The notes beneath the pieces are model-generated. The model did no database searches. It was not told where the DNA came from and saw only the letters and a list, made by a program, of their open reading frames with translations. Positions 17,547 through 24,201 of a stretch of 56,638 nt of DNA are shown one piece after another; position 1 is the stretch's first letter, and every line of letters begins with the position of its first letter. The translations under genes and the position numbers were made by a program. Origin of the DNA: an uncultured Bacteroidales bacterium. GTDB lineage: Bacteria; Bacteroidota; Bacteroidia; Bacteroidales; P3. The stretch is from NCBI GenBank assembly GCA_946401725.1, contig CAMIVE010000011.1:1-56638 (forward strand). The letters are read 5' to 3'.

Positions 17547-18173
17547 TCACTTCTTTTTTTTCGTTCTCTGTCCCATAGACTTTGTTTTTCGTTCGGGAGT
17601 GGGGAAGGGTGCATCAATCCAAGGGGGCCTCCATGAGGCAAGTGATCCGGGTCTGAAGAAACCGACTCGCGGACCACCGGAATAGTTGACGCTCGCGGGT
17701 CCCGAGTCCATGAGTTCCGGATTGTTGTTCAGGTTCCATAAACGTGGGTCGTTGGGTGACTTGATGGGATGGTAGACAGACCCTATACGCATGGCGGTGA
17801 CTTCTGTCGTGCGCAGGGGCCGGAGGTTTGTGGTGTCGGGCATAAGGGCGATGTTGACCATGGCACTTTGCGTGAGTTGGAGTTCATTGTAGTGGAGCGT
17901 TTTTTCGTCGGAGAGCACCGAGAAGGTGTAAAGCCCTGGGAGAATCCAGCCAATGGTGTAGTAGCCATTGCTGTCGCTTAGCGTAACAGCCACAGCCTCG
18001 CCTTCGAACAGAAACTGCACCTCGCAGTTTGCCAGAGGCTGCCCAGTGGCGAAATCGACGACACACCCTTCCACCCAAATACTGTCGGATTCACTGTTGG
18101 GTTGTTGCGCATACAAATTGAAAAAAGATAATTGAAGAATGACAATTGTCAAAAGAGAGCGTGTTTTTTTCAT
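17547..18173 (-). CDS. Exported protein with carboxypeptidase-regulatory-like domain
   Basis: A 208-residue protein with a signal peptide (MKKTRSLLTIVILQLSFFNL, then YAQ). Residues about 32-105 form a carboxypeptidase-D regulatory-like beta sandwich (VEGCVVDFATGQPLANCEVQ, GYYTIGWILPGLYTF). The remainder is a Pro- and Asn-rich tail with a very basic end (TKSMGQRTKKKK). Its ATG overlaps the stop of the preceding gene by four bases (ATGA), so the two are translationally coupled. Sigma gene 2 follows. The domain is common in Bacteroidota surface and TonB-linked proteins; the specific role is unknown. Confidence 0.75.
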   Translation of the reverse strand: MKKTRSLLTIVILQLSFFNLYAQQPNSESDSIWVEGCVVDFATGQPLANCEVQFLFEGEAVAVTLSDSNGYYTIGWILPGLYTFSVLSDEKTLHYNELQLTQSAMVNIALMPDTTNLRPLRTTEVTAMRIGSVYHPIKSPNDPRLWNLNNNPELMDSGPASVNYSGGPRVGFFRPGSLASWRPPWIDAPFPTPERKTKSMGQRTKKKK

Positions 18174-19492
18174 GGCAGATGGAATTTATCCTTGAGAAGT
18201 TGCAACGGGAGTGAGTCGATGGGAATGGTGTTGTAGTGCCCCCAGAAGTCGGAGTCGAAATTGCTGCTTCCAAAAACTCCGGGAAGGGGCTGCGGATAGA
18301 CAGACACCTGGCTGCAGCTGGTGTCTTTTTGTTTTAGGATGAAGTCTGTAAGCACCCAGTCGAGACATTGGTGCCACCGTTGTACCCTGTCGTCGTGTCC
18401 GTTGTGGTGTGATTCAAGGCGGTAGGACTTGGTGTTGAGGTAGCGTGTCAGTGTGTATCGTCCGTCGCGGACGTCGTAGACCCACAGCGACGAGTCGGTT
18501 TCGACAACCATCGTGTTGTAATACCAGTTGACCCAATCTTCGGCCGGGGCCCTGTATTGAAGGGGGCATTTGGCGGAGACAAGACGAACGAGAGCGAGAT
18601 CGCTCTTACGGATGGTGTATTCATACCGCACCTGTGCTTTATTGGTGCGGCAGGGACCGACGGAGCGGACAAGATAGTAGAGTTCACCGTTGTCGGAGAA
18701 CGTTTGGATGGACTCGAACTTGTGCGCTCTCAATATGCGGCTTGCAAGGATGTAGCTGGCTTGAGGTGTGGCCACAGGATCGAAAAAATCTTCGTTGTCG
18801 GAATAGATGAGCTTCTGGTCGCACCCGCGAGGTTTGATTATTTTGGTCTCGAGGAGTTTGTGGTCGTAGACAATGAGACGATGGCGGAGAAGGGTTTTTA
18901 GGTTGCTCTCCATCTCGCGTTTCGATGGGTCGAGAAGGTAGCTGCGTTTGTCGGCATATTGGGAGTAGGGGCAACGCTGTACATCCATCACGGCTTCGTC
19001 AAAGAGATAGAGCTCTCCGTCGACAGCACGCCAATCGCGATAGAAGAACGTAGACCATGTGTCTTGCTGGTGATAATTGTGTGCAATGCGCTCCACCACG
19101 GCAAGAAGCAACTGTCGCGGGTTCCGGAAGTCTGAGACTTTGACCGTCTTCAGTTCGATAACATGTCTTTCAAGATGGAGGTCGCCGTTTTTCTGCAACT
19201 GGGCGACGGTCAACCGCTGACTGTAGTATCCCATTGAGCGGATGCATAGGGTGTCCTGCATTTTCCATGGACCAAGGGTTTTTAGCGCTTTTTGGGGGAT
19301 TTTGAGTACATACTCGCCAGCGTCGTTGCAGGAAACGCCGATGGAGGTGCCTTGCAGTTGCAGCGTGGCGTAGGGTACGGGGCGACCTTTGCACGACACC
19401 CGGCCTTTCAATACCAACGGGTTGTCTTGCTGACTGAGAACAACGTTGACGGGCAGGAGCAGAACCAGAAGTATGGCATATTTTGAGCTCAT
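18170..19492 (-). CDS. Exported protein with N-terminal carboxypeptidase-regulatory-like domain
   Basis: A 440-residue protein; I choose the ATG at 19492, which gives a signal peptide (MSSKYAILLVLLLPVNVVLS), over the longer open frame that would run through the putative promoter. Residues about 25-100 are a CarboxypepD_reg-like domain (LKGRVSCKGRPVPYATLQLQ, GVSCNDAGEYVL). The large C-terminal part is beta-rich and resembles the carboxypeptidase-regulatory proteins (DUF5686-like) of Bacteroidota, without a motif that would define its activity. First gene of a three-gene minus-strand unit ending in sigma factor 2. Confidence 0.75.
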   Translation of the reverse strand: MSSKYAILLVLLLPVNVVLSQQDNPLVLKGRVSCKGRPVPYATLQLQGTSIGVSCNDAGEYVLKIPQKALKTLGPWKMQDTLCIRSMGYYSQRLTVAQLQKNGDLHLERHVIELKTVKVSDFRNPRQLLLAVVERIAHNYHQQDTWSTFFYRDWRAVDGELYLFDEAVMDVQRCPYSQYADKRSYLLDPSKREMESNLKTLLRHRLIVYDHKLLETKIIKPRGCDQKLIYSDNEDFFDPVATPQASYILASRILRAHKFESIQTFSDNGELYYLVRSVGPCRTNKAQVRYEYTIRKSDLALVRLVSAKCPLQYRAPAEDWVNWYYNTMVVETDSSLWVYDVRDGRYTLTRYLNTKSYRLESHHNGHDDRVQRWHQCLDWVLTDFILKQKDTSCSQVSVYPQPLPGVFGSSNFDSDFWGHYNTIPIDSLPLQLLKDKFHLP

Positions 19493-19497
19493 ACATA

Positions 19498-19530
19498 TAT
19501 AATACACATTTTCCGGCCGGAATCTGACAG
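19498..19530 (-). promoter_or_regulatory. Putative ECF-type promoter, second copy
   Basis: Read on the minus strand it starts CTGTCAGATT and ends GTATTATA, matching the copy at 13319-13351. Its centre contains the perfect palindrome TTCCGGCCGGAA. The ATG at 19492 lies only 5 bases downstream, so transcription from this element would give a leaderless or near-leaderless mRNA unless the true start is elsewhere. Confidence 0.45.
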
Positions 19531-19689
19531 ATCGTCGAAAAAAAATAACGATGCTGTTACCCCTCAAAAAATACAGCAGCTGTTTCATACGTCAGGAAAG
19601 GGTTTCATCTTAGGAGGAATTAAAATAAAAGCTGCGTTGTTGCGTTATGAATGCTGAAACAAGTAATATCTCCAACATTCTATATCCCA

Positions 19690-20325
19690 ATGGCCGACAA
19701 TTACCTCGAAAAACGTTACGACGAAGTCTTCGGCAAGAAGACCGTCACCAAGAAAGTAGGGCACACCCTCGACGAGTTGCTCCTGAAGAACCGCTCCACC
19801 CGTGGCTACCATAAGCCCTATGTCGTCAGGCGTGAAGAGCTTGAACAGATGGTTTCCGCGAACACCAAGATAGGCTCAGGCTGCAACCGTCAGGTGCTGC
19901 GGTTCAAGCTGGTGACCAAGGACAGCGGTGCCGAAAAAGTGTTGGAGAACATCAAGATGGGCGCCGCCCTCCCCGAACTCCATTTGCCCTTCCCGGGTAC
20001 AGAGCCGGAGGCGTTCATCATCGTCTGTTCCACTGTGGGCGACGACAAACTGGCGCTTATCGACCTCGGTATGTCGCTCCAGACCATGGCGCTCAAAGCC
20101 GCTGAGATGGGACTCTCCACCCTTGTCGTCGGCGCCTTCAACAAGTCGAAACTGCAAGAGGCCTTCAGTCTGCCCTATGAGCCGTTGGCCGTCCTCTGTG
20201 TCGGCAAAGGCGCCGAGAAATTCCGCCTCGTCCCCATCTCTGCCGACGAAAGCCACGCCTACTACCGTGAGAACGGCGTCCACTGCGTCCCCAAAGTCCG
20301 CCTCACAGAGCTCCTCCTGCCATAA
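19690..20325 (+). CDS. Nitroreductase family protein
   Basis: A 211-residue cytoplasmic flavoprotein of the nitroreductase fold (FMN-dependent NAD(P)H oxidoreductases; substrate unknown). RSTRGYHKPYVVRREELEQM is the N-terminal FMN-binding arginine region, GSGCNRQVLRFKLV the phosphate/FMN segment, and DLGMSLQTMALKAAEMGLST, then LPYEPLAVLCVGK, the C-terminal core. The start at 19690 is preferred over the upstream ATG at 19651 because MADNYLEKRY is the more natural N-terminus. Stands alone; the gene after it is convergent. Confidence 0.85.
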   Translation: MADNYLEKRYDEVFGKKTVTKKVGHTLDELLLKNRSTRGYHKPYVVRREELEQMVSANTKIGSGCNRQVLRFKLVTKDSGAEKVLENIKMGAALPELHLPFPGTEPEAFIIVCSTVGDDKLALIDLGMSLQTMALKAAEMGLSTLVVGAFNKSKLQEAFSLPYEPLAVLCVGKGAEKFRLVPISADESHAYYRENGVHCVPKVRLTELLLP

Positions 20326-20341
20326 AAATCCCAATCGGTCA

Positions 20342-20374
20342 TAAAAAAACTGCCAGCCGGTTTCGGTTGGCAGT
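20342..20374 (-). terminator. Rho-independent terminator for the minus-strand gene 20397-21035
   Basis: An 11-bp stem (20349-20359 with 20364-20374, one G-U pair) around the loop GTTT. On the minus strand it is followed by seven T residues (20348-20342). Confidence 0.85.
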
Positions 20375-20396
20375 AATAAATAGGTTGGTAAGTTTC

Positions 20397-21035
20397 TTAA
20401 AACACCTTCGGCACCATTCCTTTCACAATCAGATAAGTCAGCACAATCGTCAGACCGATCACTATCGGTGCCATCCACCACGAGTAGGCCTCGCTGCCGC
20501 AAATCGCCATTACGCCCTGGCGGATATTGCCGATGCCCCATGCCAGTGCATAGACCATCGTGAAGATGATCAGGATGACGGGAAACATCTCTCTGATATG
20601 CTTCCCTGCGATGATGATGAGCAGTGTGAGGAACACCATCACCATGCAGTACACCAGCAGGTGCAGCGACACATTGAAAAACGCCAGTTTGAAGTCTGTG
20701 CAGCCTTTCATGGCCATTGTTACATACAGCAGCACCGTCAGGATGGCGGCGAAAATCAGTGGCACAATGCCCGTTTTGAGGCATCCGACGAGGATGTCGC
20801 CGAATTTCATGTACTCTGTCACTCCGGATGCCAACAGCATCGCCAGGGAGCACAGCATCATCACAAGAAACGACAGCACTACCGTGCATATCGGCGTCGA
20901 GACGGATATGCCTCCCGACTCACGGACAAAATGCTCCACGCAGCTGCTCGGTTTCTTGAACAGGCCGGTGAACATGGCTTTCAAATCGTTGCTGAAAAAT
21001 TTTTGGATGTCTCCACCCGTGTTGTTTTGTTCCAT
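20397..21035 (-). CDS. Multi-pass membrane protein, Yip1-like
   Basis: A 212-residue inner-membrane protein. A short soluble N-terminus (QKFFSNDLKAMFTGLFKKP) is followed by five hydrophobic helices starting near residue 46. The amphipathic N-terminal segment before the helices is typical of bacterial Yip1-domain proteins, whose function is unknown. It has its own -7 element upstream (21089-21096) and a terminator downstream, so it is probably monocistronic. The family assignment is tentative; that it is a membrane protein is clear. Confidence 0.7.
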   Translation of the reverse strand: MEQNNTGGDIQKFFSNDLKAMFTGLFKKPSSCVEHFVRESGGISVSTPICTVVLSFLVMMLCSLAMLLASGVTEYMKFGDILVGCLKTGIVPLIFAAILTVLLYVTMAMKGCTDFKLAFFNVSLHLLVYCMVMVFLTLLIIIAGKHIREMFPVILIIFTMVYALAWGIGNIRQGVMAICGSEAYSWWMAPIVIGLTIVLTYLIVKGMVPKVF

Positions 21036-21088
21036 AATGTTTAATATTAAAGGGTTAGTAATTTGTCAATCGAAAATGATATCCACTG

Positions 21089-21096
21089 CAAATATA
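21089..21096 (-). promoter_or_regulatory. -7 element for the Yip1-like gene (TATATTTG on minus strand)
   Basis: Minus-strand TATATTTG matches TAnnTTTG, 53 bases before the ATG at 21035. The -33 box is imperfect (TTTA at 21121-21118). Confidence 0.5.
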
Positions 21097-21196
21097 CACA
21101 AATTTCTTCACATAGTATAAAGTGTAGCAAGGGGAAGTAATACTTTATTATTTCATCAATACTAAAGCACTTTAAACTTTACAAAATTTTTTTTTT

Positions 21197-21257
21197 ACTC
21201 CGATGATAGATTGGTCATCGGAGTTGCCTATCTCTATTTGAAACACGGAAAAAACGA
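21197..21257 (+). repeat. Conserved upstream element, copy A (hairpin with TAGATTGG loop)
   Basis: ACTCCGATGA (21197-21206) and TCATCGGAGT (21215-21224) form a perfect 10-bp stem around the loop TAGATTGG, followed by TTGCCTATCTCTATTTGAAA. A similar segment (copy B) lies at 37142-37202 upstream of another FHA gene. It is part of the 548-base gene-free stretch 21036-21583, which also holds a palindromic repeat (21294-21349) and a promoter (21364-21395). Confidence 0.7.
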
Positions 21258-21293
21258 TTTCGCAGATGATAGGATACTATAATCTCAGGCAAT

Positions 21294-21349
21294 CTCGAAG
21301 AGGCTGAATTTCAATAACACCACGCTAATGAACGCAGTGTAGTGTTATT
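21294..21349. repeat. Dispersed palindromic repeat, short copy
   Basis: CGAAGAGGCT near 21296-21305, then AATAACAC (21313-21320) paired with GTGTTATT (21342-21349). Related to the repeats at 13081-13250, 35249-35335 and 36808-37038; the unit at 36951-37002 is the closest match. Confidence 0.7.
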
Positions 21350-21363
21350 TAATCCTCACAAAA

Positions 21364-21395
21364 TTTGGTCGTTTCAAAAAAAAATAGTATCTTTG
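21364..21395 (+). promoter_or_regulatory. Promoter at the head of the FHA/kinase island
   Basis: TTTG at 21364-21367, a 20-base spacer, then TATCTTTG at 21388-21395, a good match to the Bacteroidota housekeeping consensus. It would give a leader of about 180 nt before the ATG at 21584. Confidence 0.7.
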
Positions 21396-21583
21396 CGGTG
21401 CTTTTTTTCAAACCTCTGAAAGTGACAATGATAAACTAACATACTGACTATAATAGAACTAAACTAAAAAAAGACTTCCAGGGCATCCCACTTGCCCGTC
21501 CCCTGTGGGCAACACCGAAACTTTATGAGGCTTATTCCGTATGATAGTGAAGATGAATTATTAACTTTAAAAAATCAAGTAAT

Positions 21584-22282
21584 ATGCCAGCTGATTTCAA
21601 AAAATGTCCCAATGGACACTATTATCAAGGGGATACCTGCCCCTATTGCAGTTCAAGCAACTCCTCTGCTACCATGGCCGGTGGCAAAACCCAAGTCTTT
21701 GGTGGTGGCGGTGGCGGCACCCTCGACATGAATGCCGGTGGCGGCGCAACGCAGCCCATGGGCCCCAATGGTAACAAAACCCAAGTCATAGGTGGTTTTG
21801 GTGGTGGCGGCAACCGTACGCAGGTTGTCGGTGACCAGGATCCTACCATTGTCGCCGGTGGCGCAGGCGCTCCCGCTATGTCCAACAAGACCGTCTTTGG
21901 TGGAGACTACGACGAAACCAAGGTTGATTCCCTCAGTGGTGATAAGGCAGCCCCCCGCAATGCACGCAAACTCGTGGGTTGGTTAGTTTCCTATACCCTC
22001 GACGAGATGGGTGTCGACTTCAAACTCTATGAAGGCCGCAACATTATCGGCCGCGACATGGATTGTAACATCACCGTCAGCGACCAGATGGTCTCCAGCA
22101 AGCATGCCGTCATCCTCTTCCGCGCCGGCAAGTACTCCATCACCGACCAGCAGTCCTCTCACGGCACCTTCGTCAACGGTGAGGATATCGAGCTCGAGCC
22201 GCGCTACATCAAGGACAACGACGAGATCCGTATCGGCGAGACCCTCTTCCTCTTCCGCACCGCTTTCAAGAAAGAGAACTAA
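21584..22282 (+). CDS. Zinc-ribbon / Thr-rich linker / FHA protein
   Basis: A 232-residue soluble protein. Residues 8-22 hold a zinc ribbon (KKCPNGHYYQGDTCPYC). Residues about 30-120 are a Gly-rich linker with repeated threonine motifs KTQVFGG, KTQVIGG, RTQVVG, PTIVAGG and KTVFGG. Residues about 130-230 form an FHA domain (GRDMDCNITVSDQMVSSKHA, then HGTFVNG) with the Arg, Ser, His and Asn residues used for phosphothreonine binding. The linker threonines look like kinase targets that the FHA domain could read, as in GarA/OdhI-type switches (inference). First gene of the island, with its own promoter; the next gene starts 211 bases on. Confidence 0.88.
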   Translation: MPADFKKCPNGHYYQGDTCPYCSSSNSSATMAGGKTQVFGGGGGGTLDMNAGGGATQPMGPNGNKTQVIGGFGGGGNRTQVVGDQDPTIVAGGAGAPAMSNKTVFGGDYDETKVDSLSGDKAAPRNARKLVGWLVSYTLDEMGVDFKLYEGRNIIGRDMDCNITVSDQMVSSKHAVILFRAGKYSITDQQSSHGTFVNGEDIELEPRYIKDNDEIRIGETLFLFRTAFKKEN

Positions 22283-22418
22283 GTCGTTAATTAATGATAA
22301 AGTGTAACAATGGGAAGTAATAAAAGGAAGTGAATCTTCGATGGAAGTAAAAATGGAAGTTATGTGCTGCGCACAGGACAATACATCTCATTAGTCCTTT
22401 TTAACTTTCCATTTAGCG

Positions 22419-22493
22419 CCCCCTTTCACCCTTTAAAACCCTTTCACCCTTTAAAACCCTTTCAACCTATAAAACCCTTTAAACTTATAATAA
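22419..22493 (+). repeat. G-free leader with 18-bp (2 x 9) periodic words
   Basis: CCCTTTCA / CCCTTTAAAA words repeat with an 18-bp period. The + strand has no G from 22419 to 22495, up to the ATG of the VWA-FHA gene at 22494. Confidence 0.75.
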
Positions 22494-24032
22494 ATGAAAC
22501 ATTTCTTATCCCTCGCGCTGTGCACGCTCCTCGCTTTTAGTGTACAAGCCCAGATCCATAGGGGAGTCAAAGGCAACTACAATGTCGAGAATTTCCCCCA
22601 GGTTTCGTTCATCTGGAACAGCCCCAACCCCGAAGTACTGAATGCCAACCAGTTCGTCCTCACCGAGAACGAGACGGCATTGCCTGTCAATGTCAAGAAC
22701 CTGGCACCTCAGAATGTGAATCAGAAAAAGAGCGTCCTCATCATTATGGAGGACATGGCCAGCCATGGCAACCAGATTGAGTTCACCCGTAAGATGCTCA
22801 CCCGCTTCTTCAGCGAGACCACGCTCGCTCCCGGTGACAAGTTCAATGTGGTGTACTTCAACCGCAAGCAGAAGACCGACAAAGAGGTTATCAAGCCCCT
22901 CCTCACTGGTTTCTCTGATGACAAGAATATTTTGAACAAAGCTATCACCGAATACCGGAGTAGCAAGATGACCTTCTCGCCCTCGCCGAATGAGTCCGAC
23001 CTCTATCAGGCCATCAACGAAGGTGTCAACCTCCTGAAGAAAGAGCCCGCCGACCGTGCCGGCGTCATCGTCGTCGTTACACGCGGTCTCAATATGAAAG
23101 TCCCCGGTGCTAGCACCGAGATGGAGACCGTCCGCCAGAACGCACTGGCTGCAGGTATCCCGCTCTATGTGGTCAAATACACCTCGACCAATGACGCTCC
23201 CGAGGTCAGCACCCTCGCGGAAAGCACCTACGGTACCTATATCAACACCACCAATGTCGACAATGCAGTCAATTACCTCAAGGATGCTTACGGCAAATTC
23301 GACAGCCGCCTCTACGGTCAAGACTACGAGATCACTTTCAACACCACAGCCAAGCGTGACGGCAAGGCCCATCCCATCAACCTCTCCGTCAGCAAGGTCT
23401 CCCAGGATATTCCCGCCCTCACCGCGCCCAATGTCACCTTCGGTCTCTGGGTCAAGGAGAACCTCATCCTCTTCATCGCCCTTGTGCTCTTGCTGATCCT
23501 CATTATTGTTTTGGTCGTCGTGCTGATTGTCAAACGCAACCAGAAACAGGAGCAGGAACGCATCATGTCAGAGAACCGCGTCCAGGATGCGCTCAACCAC
23601 CAACAGCAGGAGATGGAGCGTCAGCGTCGTGAGGCAGAACAGGCCCGTATGGCCGAAATGCAGCGCCGTCAGGCTGAGGAGGCACGGAAGAACCAGGCTG
23701 CCCAAGCTGAGAACCTTGCCAACCTCATGCGCACCAAGAACCTCTATCCGCGCCTCCAGTGCAAGGTCAACGGTGCCTCTACGTCCTACACCATCACCAA
23801 ACCGGTTGTCACGCTGGGTCGTAATGCGAATAACGATGTCGTCCTGAACAACCAGACTGTCTCTGGCTTGCATGCCGAGATCCGCTTCAACGGTGCCGCC
23901 TTCGAGGTCGTCAACCGCAGCCAGTCCTACACCCGTGGCATTATCGTCAACGGACAGTTCTATCAGCAGATTGCGCTGAAGAATGGCGATATCATCGGTC
24001 TGGGCGAAGCAGTCATCACTTTCTACATGTAA
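22494..24032 (+). CDS. Exported VWA-like domain / TM / coiled coil / FHA protein
   Basis: A 512-residue single-pass membrane protein. Signal peptide MKHFLSLALCTLLAFSVQAQ, then an extracytoplasmic von Willebrand A-like domain at about 75-270 (KKSVLIIMEDMASHGNQIEF, RAGVIVVVTRGL). The first MIDAS loop reads EDMAS rather than DxSxS, so metal binding is doubtful. A membrane helix lies at about 323-346, a Gln/Arg/Glu-rich coiled coil at about 348-410, and a cytoplasmic FHA domain at about 419-512 (VTLGRNANNDVVLNNQTVSG, then HAEIRF). The topology puts the VWA outside and the phosphothreonine reader inside, so it could couple an envelope signal to the island kinases. Followed by a hairpin and then the PP2C gene. 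Confidence 0.85.
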   Translation: MKHFLSLALCTLLAFSVQAQIHRGVKGNYNVENFPQVSFIWNSPNPEVLNANQFVLTENETALPVNVKNLAPQNVNQKKSVLIIMEDMASHGNQIEFTRKMLTRFFSETTLAPGDKFNVVYFNRKQKTDKEVIKPLLTGFSDDKNILNKAITEYRSSKMTFSPSPNESDLYQAINEGVNLLKKEPADRAGVIVVVTRGLNMKVPGASTEMETVRQNALAAGIPLYVVKYTSTNDAPEVSTLAESTYGTYINTTNVDNAVNYLKDAYGKFDSRLYGQDYEITFNTTAKRDGKAHPINLSVSKVSQDIPALTAPNVTFGLWVKENLILFIALVLLLILIIVLVVVLIVKRNQKQEQERIMSENRVQDALNHQQQEMERQRREAEQARMAEMQRRQAEEARKNQAAQAENLANLMRTKNLYPRLQCKVNGASTSYTITKPVVTLGRNANNDVVLNNQTVSGLHAEIRFNGAAFEVVNRSQSYTRGIIVNGQFYQQIALKNGDIIGLGEAVITFYM

Positions 24033-24046
24033 ACCCATACGGAGAT

Positions 24047-24091
24047 AAAAGGGGAAGTAAAAGCACAACAGTCTTCTTTACTTCCCCTTTT
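24047..24091 (+). terminator. Terminator or attenuator hairpin before the PP2C gene
   Basis: AAAAGGGGAAGTAAA (24047-24061) pairs perfectly with TTTACTTCCCCTTTT (24077-24091) across 15 bases. The 3' arm ends in TTTT and is followed by ACTTCTTTTCCCCTTTT. It may end or reduce transcription between the VWA-FHA and PP2C genes. Confidence 0.65.
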
Positions 24092-24201
24092 ACTTCTTTT
24101 CCCCTTTTCCAACCTTTCTAACCTTTCTAACCTTTCCAACCTTTTTAACCTTTCCAACCTTTCCAACCTTTTTAACCTTTCCAACCTTTTAATCTCCAAC
24201 C
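24092..24201 (+). repeat. 9-bp tandem array and G-free leader before the PP2C gene
   Basis: AACCTTT units start at 24111, 24120, 24129, 24138, 24147, 24156, 24165, 24174 and 24183, a perfect 9-bp period. No G occurs on the + strand from 24072 to 24203. Confidence 0.9.

Noticed and set aside
21492..21731. Frame of 79 codons overlapping the first FHA gene
   Set aside because: It overlaps the zinc-ribbon start in another frame and shows no family features.
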